From positions 180,785,330-180,849,329 of the forward strand of contig NC_066581.1 in assembly GCF_024323335.1 (NCBI RefSeq): DNA of 64,000 nt, given 5' to 3'. Positions within the stretch are counted from its first letter, which is position 1. Each line of letters opens with the position of its first letter. The notes beneath the pieces were generated by a model. That model was not told where the DNA came from, ran no database searches, and saw only the letters and a list, made by a program, of their open reading frames with translations. Made by a program: the position numbers and the translations under genes. The DNA comes from Lathyrus oleraceus. Lineage: Eukaryota; Streptophyta; Magnoliopsida; Fabales; Fabaceae. Shown here piece by piece: positions 11,105 through 22,560 of this stretch.

Positions 11105-11692
11105 ATGGCTGGAAGAGGTAGAGATGATGCTGCGATTGCTGAGGCTCTGGGTATGCTAGCTGGAGTACTTGGAGGGAATCCGAATGTTGTGGGAATGGGA
11201 GCTGCTCGTCAACTGAGTGAGTTCCAGAAGAACAATCCTCCAATGTTCAAGGGAGCATGCGATCCAGATGGTGCTCAGAAGTGGTTGAAGGAGATCGAGA
11301 GAATCTTCCGAGTGACTGAGTGTGCCGATAACCAGAAGGTCAGGTTCGGTACGCATATGCTGTCAGAAGAAGCAGATGATTGGTGGGTTGCTACCCGCAC
11401 TGAGTTGGAAGCTGCTGGGAATGCTGAGATCACTTGGGCGGTGTTCAGAGAGAGATTCCTGAGGAAGTACTTTCCAGAGGATGTCAGAGGAAAGAAAGAG
11501 ATAGAGTTCTTAGAATTGAAGCAGGGCAATCGGTCTGTTACTGAGTATGCTGCTAAGTTCACAGAGCTGTCGAAGTATTACACTCCCTATGATGAGGCTA
11601 CTGGGGAATTTTCAAAATGTGTGAAGTTTGAGAACGGGTTACGTCCCGAGATCAAGCAGGCTATTGGGTATCAACTAATTAGAGTGTTCTGA
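11105..11692 (+). pseudogene. Tekay gag (capsid part)
   Basis: ATG 11105 starts a 195-residue frame with the retrotransposon gag core: FQKNNPPMFKGACDPDGAQKW near residue 40, WW at the ADDWW site near residue 93, FRERFLRKYFP near residue 117 and the ELKQGNRSVTEY segment. The frame ends at TGA 11690 because of a 1-bp shift. The downstream zinc-knuckle part lies in frame 11694-13976. In relatives gag and pol form one ORF, so I read this as a disabling frameshift and not a programmed one, although the latter is not excluded. Confidence 0.9.
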
Positions 11693-11693
11693 T

Positions 11694-13976
11694 TTGGTTG
11701 ACTGTTGCAGGATTTTTGAACAGGATACCAAAGCCAGAGCGGAGAGCTATCAGCCGAGGGTTGATAGGAAAGGCAAGAATCAGAATGATCGTGGGAAACC
11801 GTATGCAGCTGGCAAAGGTTTCCAGCGGCAGAGTGGGATGAAGAGGCCTAGTGGGGGAGACTCCAGTGCCCCTGCTAAGTGTTTCAGATGTGGTCAGGCT
11901 GGACATCGTATCCATGAGTGTACCAGTAATGAGAAGAAGTGTTTTAAGTGTGGCAAAGGTGGTCACTTGGCTGCAGCGTGCCGGTTGAAGACTGTGACTT
12001 GTTTGAACTGTGGAGAGGTGGGTCATATCAGTCCACAGTGTCCTAAGCCGAAGAGAGAGAACCAGTCGGGAGGCAAGGTCTTTGCTTTATCGGGTTCTGA
12101 GACTTCTGCAGATGATCGTTTGATCCGAGGTACGTGTTATATTAATGGCTTTCCTCTTGTAGCTATTATTGACACCGGTGCTACTCATTCCTTTATATCT
12201 TTGGATTGTGCTGTGAAACTTAAGTTAGAGATATCTGAGATGCATGGAAGTATGGTGATTGATACTCCTGCGAAGGGTTCAGTGACTACTACTTCAGTTT
12301 GTTTAAATTGTCCTTTGAGTATTTTTGGTAGAGACTTTGGGATGGACCTAGTGTGTCTTCCACTAGTGCAGGTTGACGTTATTCTGGGTATGAACTGGTT
12401 GGTGTTTAACCGAGTCTATATCAATTGTTTTGATAAGACTGTGATCTTTCCTGAGATTGAGGAAGGGAAGAGTTTGTTTCTATCTACAAGGCATGTGAAT
12501 GAAGCAGTAGCAGATGGGGCAGAGTTGTTTACGTTGTTAGCGACTTTGGAGGCTAAAGATAAACTGGTGATTTGCGATTTAGCCGTGGTGTGTGATTTTC
12601 CTGATGTGTTTCCTGAAGAAGTGAATGAATTACCGCCAGAGCGTGAAGTTGAGTTCTCGATTGATTTGGTACCTGGTACTAGGCCGATATCGGTGGCTCC
12701 GTACCGTATGTCTGCTGTTGAGTTAGCTGAATTGAAGAGTCAGCTGGAAGACCTGTTGGATAAGAAATTTATTCGTCCGAGTGTGTCACCGTGGGGTGCA
12801 CCAGTGTTATTGGTTAAGAAGAAAGAAGGTACTATGAGGTTGTGTGTGGACTACAGGCAACTGAATAAAGTGACGATCAAGAATCGGTATCCTTTGCCGA
12901 GGATTGATGATATGATGGATCAGTTGGTTGGTGCGAGTGTGTTCAGCAAAATAGATTTGAGATCAGGGTATCATCAGATACGTGTGAAAACTGAGGATAT
13001 TCAGAAGACTGCTTTCAGAACAAGGTATGGACATTATGAGTATTCTGTAATGCCTTTTGGTGTGACTAATGCGCCTGGAGTATTTATGGAGTATATGAAT
13101 AGGATTTTCCATCCGTACCTAGACAAGTTTGTTGTGGTGTTTATTGACGATATTTTGGTGTATTCGAAATCGGAAGAAGAGCATGCTGAACATTTGAGAG
13201 TGGTTTTAGAAGTTCTACGAGAAAAGAAGTTATTTGCTAAACTGTCCAAGTGTGAATTTTGGTTAGAAGAGATTAGTTTTCTTGGTCATGTGATTTCAAG
13301 AGGTGGTGTTGCTGTTGATCCTTCTAAGATAGAAGCGGTATCTAAGTGGGAAGCTCCGAAGTCAGTTTCTGAGATAAGGAGTTTTCTTGGACTTGCAGGA
13401 TATTATAGGAAGTTCATTGAGGGATTTTCTAAGTTGGCGTTACCGTTAATGATGTTGACTAGAAAGGGGCAAGCGTTTGTTTGGGACTCAAAGTGTGAAG
13501 AAGGTTTCCAAGAGTTAAAGAGAAGGTTAACTACTGCTCCTATTCTGATATTACCGAGTCCATCGGAACTATTTGAGGTTTACTGTGATGCTTCATTGTT
13601 GGGTTTGGGTGGTGTTTTGATGCAGAATAAGCAGGTTATAGCTTATGCTTCGAGACAACTGAAGGTTCATGAGAGGAACTATCCGACACACGATTTAGAG
13701 TTGGCAGCTGTGGTATTTGTTCTGAAGTTATGGAGGCATTACTTGTACGGGTCAAGATTTGAGGTTTTCAGTGACCATAAAAGTTTAAAGTATTTGTTTG
13801 ATCAGAAAGAGCTGAATATGAGACAGAGGAGATGGTTAGAGTTTCTGAAGGATTATGACTTTGGTTTGAATTACCATCCGGGTAAAGCAAACGTAGTGGC
13901 TGATGCATTGAGTCGGAAACCATTGCATATGTCTATGTTAATGGTTAAGGAATTGGATTTAATTGAGCAGTTTTGA
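11694..13976 (+). pseudogene. Tekay zinc knuckles, protease, RT and RNase H
   Basis: No ATG is used here; the frame continues gag after the shift. Three CCHC zinc knuckles lie at residues 63-76, 82-95 and 101-114. The aspartic protease has an intact DTGA site (residue about 159). RT includes [10 protein letters not shown], the MPFG segment and the catalytic FIDDILVYS (near 13140). RNase H begins with [12 protein letters not shown], and the VVADALSRK segment closes it. TGA at 13974-13976 (context CAGTTTTGAGAC) stands where an Arg codon CGA is expected, a CpG transition. Apart from this stop, the visible catalytic residues are intact. Confidence 0.92.
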
Positions 13977-13979
13977 GAC

Positions 13980-15356
13980 TTGAGTTTGGTGTGTGAGAGT
14001 ACTCACAATAGTGTTAAATTGGGAATGTTGAAGTTAACGAGTGGTATTCTGGATGAGATTAGAGAGGGTCAGAAATCCGATGTGCTTTTGGTTGATAAGT
14101 TGACTCTAGTGAATCAAGGTCAAGGTGGTGAATTCAGAGTTGATGAGAATGGTGTTTTGAAATTTGGTAATCGGGTGTGTATTCCGGATATTACCGAGCT
14201 TAAGAAGAGTATTCTTGAGGAAGGACATCGTAGTGGCCTGAGTATTCATCCTGGGGCTATGAAGATGTATCATGATTTGAAAAAGTTATTTTGGTGGCCG
14301 GGAATGAAAAGAGAAATTGCGAGTTTTGTTTATTCTTGTTTGACTTGTCAGAAGTCAAAGATTGAGCATCAGAAGCCGTCTGGGCTAATGCAACCGTTGG
14401 CTATTCCAGAGTGGAAGTGGGATAGTATCAGTATGGATTTTGTTTCTGGTTTACCGAGAACGATTAAGAATTTTGAAGCTATTTGGGTGATTGTTGACAG
14501 ATTGACAAAATCGGCTCATTTTATTCCGATCAGAATGGACTATCCATTAGAGAGATTAGCTGAGTTGTATATTGAGAAAATTGTAAGTTTGCATGGTATT
14601 CCGTCGAGTATTGTTTCGGACAGAGATCCTAGATTTACATCGAAGTTCTGGGAAGGTTTGCAGAGGGCTTTGGGAACTAAACTGAGATTGAGTTCTGCAT
14701 ATCATCCGCAGACTGATGGTCAGACTGAGAGGACGATTCAGTCATTGGAAGATCTTTTGAGGGCTTGTGTTTTGGAAAAGGGAGGTGCTTGGGATTGTTA
14801 CTTACCTTTGATTGAGTTTACCTACAACAATAGTTTTCATTCGAGCATTGGTATGGCACCGTTTGAAGCTTTGTATGGTAGGAGATGTCAGACGCCTTTA
14901 TGTTGGTACGAGTCCGGTGAGAGTGTTGTGGTTGGACCGGAGATTGTTCAACAGACTACGAAAAAGATTAAGATGATTCAGGAGAAGATGAGAATTGCTC
15001 AGAGTCGTCAGAAGAGTTATCACGACAAGAGGAGGAAGTCACTTGAGTTTCAAGAGAGAGATGATGTGTTTCTTCGTGTTACTCCGATAACTGGGGTTGG
15101 TCGAGCTTTGAAGTCGAAGAAGTTGACACCTCGATTTATTGGTCCTTACCAGATTTTGGAGAGGATAGGGGAGGTAGCCTATCGTATCGCTTTACCGCCG
15201 TCACTTGCGAATTTGCATGAGGTTTTTCATGTGTCTCAGTTGAGGAGGTACATTCCTGATCCGTCGCATGTAGTCCAAATAGATGATGTACAGGTGAGAG
15301 ATAACCTGACTGTTGAAACATCACCTATGAGGATCGAGGATCGAGAGTTGAAGTAG
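13980..15356 (+). pseudogene. Tekay integrase
   Basis: It is in the same frame as the preceding ORF, beyond the single TGA. The HHCC zinc site (HRSGLSIHPG ... CLTCQKSK), the DDE core (SMDF, SDRDPRF, GQTERT) and the GPY/F module (RFIGPYQIL) are present. After the GPY module it carries the HEVFHVSQLRRY segment typical of chromoviruses. TAG at 15354-15356 ends it before the chromodomain; CAG to TAG is the likely change. Confidence 0.92.
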
Positions 15357-15473
15357 TTGCGGGGTAAAGAGATTGCTTTGGTAAAGGTAGCTTGGGGAGG
15401 ACCAGCAGGTGGCAATGTGACTTGGGAACTTGAGAGTCAGATGAAGGAGTCTTATCCGGAGTTATTCGCTTGA
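15357..15473 (+). pseudogene. Tekay chromodomain-like C-terminus
   Basis: Downstream of the TAG, the same frame reads 38 codons with LVKVAW, GGNVTWELES and MKESYPELFA, ending in TGA 15471-15473. This is the chromodomain-like tail of chromovirus integrases, thought to steer insertion to particular chromatin. The stop at 15354 separates it from the integrase, so a protein made from this copy would lack its targeting module. Confidence 0.85.
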
Positions 15474-15479
15474 GGTATG

Positions 15480-15515
15480 TTTTCGAGGACGAAAACTCTT
15501 TTAGTGGGGGAGAGT
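15480..15515 (+). promoter_or_regulatory. Tekay polypurine tract with hairpin
   Basis: AGTGGGGGAGAGT (15503-15515) directly precedes the 3' LTR and is the expected plus-strand primer. Just upstream TTTTCGAGGACGAAAA (15480-15495) is a perfect 6-bp hairpin with a 4-nt AGGA loop. Confidence 0.8.
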
Positions 15516-17528
15516 TGTAACACCCCGATAAAAATAAGATAATTATTTAATTTAAGTTAATATTATATTTATTAATTTAATTAAATAATTGGAATTTTTG
15601 GATTATTATTATTATTATTATTATTGAAATAATAATTATTGGAAAATATATAAGTTGGAAATAAGGAAAAAGAGTTCCATTTTGGTAAAAAGAGTTTTCA
15701 CGTGAAAACGGAGAAGCGGCTCAAAAAGAGGAAAAGGGCAGAGAGACAGAGCAAGAGGAAGAAGATTGGAGAAGAGAAAAGCTTGAAGCTTAAAGATTCG
15801 CCGGATTAACTCAGGTAAGGGGGGGTTTATCGTCGTTTAATGGGTATTATGGATTAACATGTAATGGGTAGTGATAAGCCGTTGAATTGACCCTAATTGG
15901 GATGATGAGTGCTGAAAAATTGTGATGAATAAACTATGTTAAAACTGAAATTGAATCTGTAATTGGATGGGTAGTGATTTTCCGAAAACGTAGCTTTTTA
16001 TGGAATTGGAATCGGAGGTCCGGAAGTCCTCCAACGGCGGAAAATGCGGAGAATTCTGCATTCTGCTTCGTGTTAGCGTAGGAACAGCTTTCTGTCTTGC
16101 GTTAACCGGTTAACCCAGGGTGTTAACCGGTTAACACTGTTAGGAATTGTGAAGTATTGTTGTTTTGCTTGCGTTAACCGGTTAACCCAGGGCGTTAACC
16201 GGTTAACACTGTTGTGATTTCTGAGAAATTGCTGTTCTGTCTGCGTTAACCGGTTAACCCAGGGCGTTAACCGGTTAACACTGTTGAGTTTTGCCAGAAA
16301 GCGTGTTCTGTGTTGCGTTAACCGGTTAACCCAGGGCGTTAACCGGTTAACACTATTGGAAATTGGAAAAATTAATATTTGAATAATGTGTGCATAATTA
16401 GTGTTTGGCCTATATTGGCGTATGATGTAATAGGGATTAATTCCCGCTGTTTTGAGCAGTATAGGTATTAGTGGAGGGTGCTAATACTGTGATTAATTAT
16501 TTGACATGATATGATGTTTTGATACGTGTGTTGATGAATGTATGATGGTATGCATAATGCTGTGAATGTATATGTTATGTATGCAATTGTGAATGGACTG
16601 TTTATGGCTTAGAGTGTGAGCATATGTCCATTGTGGATTATTGTTGATGATTCTGCATTGCTAGGTGATTTAGCATGCATATTGTGGCCTTTATGGTGGT
16701 AGCTAATTCCCATGGTGAGGAATTAGTGAGTTAGTCATTATGGATTGTTGTTGATGTTTGCATGCTAGGTGAATTAGCGTGCATAGCATGGCCCTTGGGG
16801 TGGTAGCTAATTCCCGTGGTGAGGAATTAGTGAGTGAGTCACTAGGTCTCAAATGAGTGGGACTAGTGGGCTTGGTAGCCGTATCTGTATTTGATCGGTG
16901 AGGTTGAACTATATGTTCACGAATAGTCGATACCGCATGCATGGAGTCTCATTGCATAATGTATGTATGGCGTATAATATGAATGGATGTATTCCAATAT
17001 TATACGTGTGTTTGTGTTGGCATTGAGTATGAGTATGAATTGTGTTGGTATTGAGTATGATAATTGAGTTGATGTGCCGTTACTGAATGTGTGATATGAT
17101 TAGGGTGATTAATGTGTTATTTACTTAGCATTACATGATATTTTATAATGCTTTTTATATCGATTGAGGAACTCACCCTTACAACTATTTTTCAGGTAAC
17201 GAGCAGTGATTGAGTAGAAGCTAGTGCTTGGAGTCTAGTGTAGTCTCCTTAGTGGGTCATGCTCTGATAGATGTAACATCGGGACGGGATGTTTTACCTT
17301 GTTGAATAATTTTACATGTAATGTGTTACATGTTTTGCATGATTGATTTGATTTCTATCTGCTGCGTATTGTGCAAATGCTTTATGTTTTGAATTAATAA
17401 AAGAGCATGACAGTTATTATGGTGAATGGTGTGAAGTGTTTGTGTGACACCCTTAATTGCACCTTTACTCTGATGTATATATTTGTTGTTTTAATTAAAT
17501 ATTTGGGGTAATTAAGAAGGGTGTTACA
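15516..17528 (+). repeat. Tekay 3' LTR (2013 bp)
   Basis: Starts TGTAACACCCC and ends TGTTACA directly before TACAA. It aligns to the 5' LTR without gaps at an offset of 6548; I counted about 18 substitutions, about 15 of them transitions. All eight palindromes are preserved at 16101, 16122, 16173, 16194, 16245, 16266, 16317 and 16338. Confidence 0.97.
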
Positions 17529-17533
17529 TACAA
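17529..17533 (+). repeat. Target site duplication of Tekay element, right
   Basis: TACAA, identical to 8963-8967, after which the Ogre A gag frame resumes with AAC ATG GAC. Confidence 0.95.
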
Positions 17534-18078
17534 CATGGACATGGCTCCTGATAGAGACCAGCTGAGGTCGATGTCTCAGAAGGACAAAGAGACATTCAAA
17601 GAGTATACAGAGAGATGGAGAGAGCTTGCTGCTCAGATCAACCCTCCGTTGGAGGAGAAAGAGATGACCAAGATTTTCCTTAAGACCCTGAGTTCGTTTT
17701 ATTACGAACGAATGATTGCTAGTGCCCCTAGTGATTTAACCAAAATGGTAAACATGGGGATGAGATTAGAGGAAGGTGTCCGTGAGGGACGTTTGTCTAA
17801 GGAAGAAGTATCATCGAGCAAGAAGTATGGGAGCAGTTTCTCCAGAAAGAAGGAAGGTGAAACCGATGCAGTATCAGTAGGGAGGAAGAGGAGGCCTCAT
17901 GTCAAAATAAATCCGCAACGACGTCAGCATCATCATCAAGTTTCATCCGTTTTTCCAATATTTTCCAACAATCAATCAATGACAGTTCAACAACAACGTC
18001 AACAACAGCCACAACAATGAACAAACAACTACAACAACACTAAAAATAATCAACAACAACAAAGTTTAAAGAGGAAGA
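17534..18078 (+). pseudogene. Ogre A gag, 3' half
   Basis: It continues gag from 8967 with DMAPDRDQLRSMSQKDKETF, the YTERWRELAAQINPPL core and a MGMRLEEGVREGRL segment. It then passes into a His/Gln-rich tract (17910-18060) with many CAA repeats. TGA at 18018-18020 ends the frame inside the Gln-rich tract. No zinc knuckle is visible, as expected for Tat elements. Confidence 0.85.
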
Positions 18079-18956
18079 ATGTCTCTTTTGACCCTATTCC
18101 TATGTCATACGCAGAACTTTATCCATCTTTGGTTCTCAAGAACCTTCTCCAACCAAGAAATCTGCCGCAAATTCAAAAACCACTTCCATGGTGGTATAAG
18201 CCAGAACGCCTTTCATCAAGGAGCTCTTGGCCATGATATTGAAAACTGCTACCCTTTGAAGTATGAGGTCCAAAATTTAGTAAAGAGTGGGATGGTGTCC
18301 TTTGAGGATCGTGCACCGAATGTGAAAGCTAATCTTTTGCCTGCTCATGGTAATTCCTCTGTCAATGTGATAGATGGTTGTCCAGGAAGTTTCCGAGTGT
18401 TCGATGTGCGACGTATTCGTCGGTCCTTGGTAGAGATGCATAAGAAGCTGTGTACCACCAGTGATTTTGAGCACGACCATGACGGTTGTGCAATTTGCAG
18501 TGTAAACCCCCGCGGGTGTTCAATCGTCAGGAGAGATATCCGTAAGTTAATGGATGAGAATGTAATCCAGATTCAACAGTCGAGGGATATAGATGATGTG
18601 AATGTAATATTACGAGTGTTTAAGACCCCTGAGTGGGTAGTGATTCAGTTTGACAACAGCAGTAGTAATAACATCAATAGATCAGTATCGCCATTAGTAA
18701 TATGGTTAGCGGGTCCAGTCCCGTATGCATCCGATAGAATTGTTCCTTACCAGTACAATGCTACCATGTTGGAGAATGTTCAAGAGGTTTCGTTTCCTAT
18801 GACCAATTATGCGGTAAACATTGCCGATATAGCAAAGGTGACCCGTAGCGGTCGGTGTTTTTGGTCCCTTTTTCCCGAAAGAGGTGGTATAGGATGTTTC
18901 GGGTGGTTAGAAGGTTGATGTACCCGTAGTGAATACGGTTAGTGCTCCAAAGTGTC
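18079..18956 (+). pseudogene. Ogre A gag-protease linker region
   Basis: It includes SFDPIPMSYAELYPSLV (in another frame from about 18085) and then ENCYPLKYEVQNLVKSGMV from 18241, the CAICSVNPRGC cysteine cluster near 18490 and the VTRSGRCF segment at 18838. It belongs to the long region between gag and protease of Ogre; its precise role is unknown. The frame ends at TGA 18916-18918 after a shift in the tail, and at least one shift occurs near 18200. Confidence 0.75.
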
Positions 18957-20033
18957 ATTCTTGTGAACCCATCAGTTTGAAGCCTAATGATGATGACGAG
19001 GTACAACGATTAATCAAGAAAAGTGAATTTAATATGGTGGAGCAGCTGCTCTAAACTCCTTCGAAGATTCCAGTGTTGTATTTGCTTATGAATTCTGAAG
19101 CGCACAGAGAATCATTGCAAAGACTGTTGGAGCAAGCCTATGTCGAGCATGATGTAACTATTGATCAATTCGACCACGTTGTGGCTAACATCACTTCCTA
19201 TAACAATCTGAGTTTTTGTGATGAAGAGCTTCCTAAGGAAGGTAGAAATCATAATCTGGAAATACATATATCAATGAATTGCAAGGAAGATGCATTGTCA
19301 ACTGTATTGGTTGATACCAGTTCTTCGTTGAATGTACTCCCAAGGCTAACGTATCAAGGTGCCCCTATGAGGTACAGTGGTGTGATCGTCAAAGCATTCG
19401 ATGGTTCTCGCAAAACTGTCATTGGTGAAGTGGACCTTCCAGTGAAGATAGGTCCGAGTGATTTCCAGATTATTTTTCAAGTGATGGATATCCACCCGAC
19501 ATATAACTGCTTGTCGGGAAGGCCATGGATATATGAAAAAGCTGTGACATCCATTCTGCACCAGAATCTGAAATTTGTGAAGATGGGCAAGCTTATCATT
19601 GTTGGTGGAGAGAAAGTGATGTTGGTAAGTCACCTGTCGTCTTTTTCATATGTAGAAGCTGCATATGAGATTGGAACTCCGTTCCAAGCTTTATCTATTG
19701 TTGAAGTGAAGAAATCTGGGGCACCCATGTCCTCTTTCAAAGACGCGCGGAAAATTATTGAAGATGGCAGTTCAGATCAGTGGGGCCGCATGGTAGAGGT
19801 CGCCGAGAACAAGAGTGGAGCTTGTTTGGGATTTCAGCAAGGGTTGTCTTATGTCAAATTTGAAGATGTGCAACCGAGTTCCGTAGCGGAGGTTTCATTC
19901 ATGGTAATGAACAACACTCAGCTATCGTGATCGAGGGTGATGAAGATGAAGACTGCACCAATTTTGTGACGCATGGAAAGGCTTGCAACAATTGGATCGC
20001 TGTTGATGTTCCTGTTATCATCCATCGCTATAA
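18957..20033 (+). pseudogene. Ogre A protease
   Basis: From about 19001 it reads the SEFNMVEQLL segment, has TAA at 19052-19054, and continues from 19073 with LLMNSEAHRESLQRLLEQAY. The retroviral-type aspartic protease lies around 19240-19560, with the active-site segment LVDTSSSLNVLP at 19308; the usual DTG is DTS here, a change expected to abolish catalysis. The second half shows LSGRPWIYE (19513). A frameshift near 19880 closes the frame at 19928-19930; the last part continues in another frame to the intron near 20033. Confidence 0.85.
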
Positions 20034-20289
20034 GTAATTTGTTTTTATCATTTAATAAAAATCCTTCTCCTATGCCTAAGGGAGAAGTGAACATTCTTGG
20101 GCATATTTCAAATTAATCATCAATAAAATGCAATTCTATTCATCCACATCTATGATGTTTTTATTTTACTTTTTGCTTTTCTGAAAAATGGTAATCACAT
20201 AAAACATAAATAAATAATAATTGTCTATCTTCATAATATTTGGTAACAATTCACTTCTCTAAAATCAAAATATCAAATCATTATGCAAG
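20034..20289 (+). other. Ogre intron between protease and RT
   Basis: Ogre elements are known for a spliced intron between the gag-pro and pol regions. A GTAATT donor candidate stands at 20034-20039 directly before the in-frame TAA of the protease region, and a CAAG acceptor candidate at 20286-20289 directly before the RT frame. The interval is AT-rich and has no coding potential. The exact splice sites are my inference; the phase does not join perfectly, so one site may be mutated or off by a base. Confidence 0.6.
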
Positions 20290-21450
20290 TTGGTTTCTAA
20301 ATCCATTGAATGCAATGATCATACTCCTTCTCCAAACTTTGAATTCCCTATGTTTGAGGCTGAGGAAGAAAGTGATGAAGAAGTGTCTGATGAATTGTCT
20401 CTTCTACTTGAGCACGAGGAAAAAGCTATTCAACCATTCGAAGAGCAAATTGAGTTAGTCAACTTGGGTTCTGAAGATGATGAGAAGGAAGTCAAGATTG
20501 AGTCTCAACTGTGTCCAGAGGTTTAGAAGGGGTTTGATTGATCTTCTTCGAGAGTATTCAGATGTGTTTGCTTGGTCCTATCAAGACATGCCTGGTTTGG
20601 ATTCTGAGATTGTGGAGCATATATTGTCGTTGAAACCAGAATGCCCGCCAGTCAAGCAGAAGTTGAGGAGGACTCATCCTGACATGGAAGTGAAGATCAA
20701 AGAAGAAGTGCAAAAGAAGATAGATGTCAATTTCCTTGTTACTGCTGAGTATCCGCCGTGGGTGGCCAACATTGTGCCTGTTCCGAAGAAAGATGGAAAA
20801 GTCTGTATGTGTGTGACTATAGAGATTTGAATAATGTTAGTCCGAAAGATGATTTTCCTCTGCCACACATTGACATGTTGGTAGACAATATAGCTAAATT
20901 CAAAGTCTTTTTGTTTATGGACATATTTTTCGGTTATAATCAGATCAAAATGGCACTCGAGGATATGGAGAATACCATATTCATTATACCCTAGCGAAAA
21001 TTTTGTTATAGAGTGATGCGTTTCGGTTTGAAGAATGCTGGTGCAATTTACCAGAGAGCTATGACCACTCTTTTTCATGATATGATGCATAAAGAGATCA
21101 AAGTCTATGTTGATGACATGATTGCTAAATCCATTGATGAAGAGGAACATGTTGAGCATTTGTTGAAGTTATTCCAGCGTTTGAGGAAGTACAAACTCCA
21201 CTTAAATTCTAATAAGTGTACTTTTGGTGTTTGCTCTGGTAAGTTGTTGGGCTTTATTATCAACGAGAAGGGTATTGAAGTTGATCCTGCCAAGGTCAAA
21301 GCAATACAAGAGATGCCTACGCCTAAAAATGAGAAGCAAGTCAGAGATTTTCTCGGTCGCTGGCATTATATCTCAAGATTCACTTAGCATATGACTGCCA
21401 TATGTGCACATATATTCAAGCTTCTTCAGAATGATCAGTCTTGTGATTAG
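20290..21450 (+). pseudogene. Ogre A reverse transcriptase
   Basis: It begins with an acidic stretch (20350-20500) and passes into LIDLLREYSDVFAWSYQDMP, the RT N-terminus. The palm motif VYVDDMIAKS at 21108 has the catalytic YVDD intact. Breaks: TAG at 20524-20526, a 1-bp insertion near 20533, a 1-bp deletion near 20812, TAG at 20992-20994 (Trp expected), TAG at 21385-21387 and TAG at 21448-21450 (Trp expected). The second and last of these Trp stops recur in Ogre C. Confidence 0.9.
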
Positions 21451-21925
21451 ACCGAAGATTTCTGAAAAATATTTTGACAGTATCAAGGAATATCTGCTTG
21501 AACCTCCGATTCTGTCTCCACCTATTGAAGGAAGACCGTTGATAATGTATTTGACTGTGCTTGATGAGAGTATGGGTTGTGTTCTAGGTCAGAAAGACGA
21601 AACTGGAAAGAAAGAATATGTTATTTACTACCTCAGTAAGAAATTCACCGATTGTGACACTCGGTATTCTATGCTAGAAAAGACTTGTTGCGCATTGGCT
21701 TGGGCTGCTAAGCGTCTACGCCAGTATATGTTGAATCATACTACTTCGTTGATATCCAAAATGGATCCAATCAAGAACATTTTTGAGAAGCCTGCTTTAA
21801 CTGGGAGGATTTCCCATTGGCAGATGTTATTATCGAAGTATGATATTGAATATCGATCTCAAAAAGCAATTAAAGGTAGTGTCTTGGCTGACCATTTGGC
21901 TCACCAACCGATTGATGATTATTAG
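21451..21925 (+). pseudogene. Ogre A RNase H (retroviral type)
   Basis: Frame 21404-21925 reads SPPIEGRPLIMYLTVLDESM, GCVLGQKDETGKKEYVIYYL, the YSMLEKTCCALAWAAKRLRQ helix and VLADHLAHQPI. This is the first RNase H, the one fused to RT in gypsy elements. It is fairly intact and ends at TAG 21923-21925, where a Gln codon is expected. Confidence 0.85.
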
Positions 21926-22560
21926 TCAGTACAATATGATTTTCCTGATGAAGAGATCTTGTACTTGAAAATGAAAGTTTGTGGTGAACCATTGCTTGAA
22001 GAAGGGCCAGAGCCTGGTTCCCGTTGGGACATGGTATTTGATGGAGCTGTTAATTAGTATGGCAATGGCATTGGGGCAATGATTATTACTCCTCAAGGCA
22101 CACACTTTCCGTTTACAGCTAGATTGACTTTCAAGTGTACAAATAATATGGTTGAGTATTAAGCTTGCATTATAGAGCTTGATGAAGCCATTGATCTCAG
22201 AATCAAGTATTTGGACGTCTATGGAGATTCAACTTTGGTTGTGAATCAGATCAAAGGTGAATGGGAGACGAATCAACCCAGTTTGATACCATATATAGAA
22301 TACACGAGGAGGATTTCAACTTTCTTTACTAAGGTTGACTTTCATCATATCGCTCGAGATGAAAACTGGATGGCAGATGCTCTCATAACGTTGGCTTCCA
22401 TGATTGTCGTGAAGTTTTGGAATGAAGTTCCTAATTTGACTATGATGCGTCTGGATAGGCCAACTCATGTGTTCGCTGTTGAAGAGATCAAAGATGAAAA
22501 TCCATGGTATTTTGATATTAAATGTTTCTTCCAAACTCATATTTACTCGTCTGGGGCATC
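21926..22560 (+). pseudogene. Ogre A second, archaeal-type RNase H
   Basis: The frame WDMVFDGAVN ... GIGAMIITPQGTHFPF begins near 22026 and continues through KYLDVYGDSTLVVNQIKGEW (22207) and the MADAL segment (22370). Tat/Ogre elements are known to carry this additional RNase H of archaeal type after the first one. TAG at 22056-22058 and TAA at 22160-22162 break it; the second half is open from 22211. Confidence 0.85.

Larger units (their letters stand above)
8968..17528 (+). mobile_element. Complete Tekay-type chromovirus (8561 bp)
   Basis: Two LTRs of 2013 bp each, an initiator-Met-tRNA primer-binding site, gag, three zinc knuckles, protease, RT, RNase H, integrase with GPY motif and a chromodomain, a polypurine tract, and a TACAA target duplication. 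The domain order and the APYRMS segment of RT fit the chromovirus branch, probably Tekay/Del. The LTRs differ at about 18 positions (0.9 percent), mostly transitions, making this the youngest insertion here. Three lesions break the ORF: a frameshift near 11690, TGA at 13974 and TAG at 15354. Confidence 0.95.

Noticed and set aside
11680..11700. Programmed frameshift between Tekay gag and pol
   Set aside because: No clear slippery heptamer or following structure is apparent, and relatives have a single ORF. A mutation is the simpler reading, though not proven.
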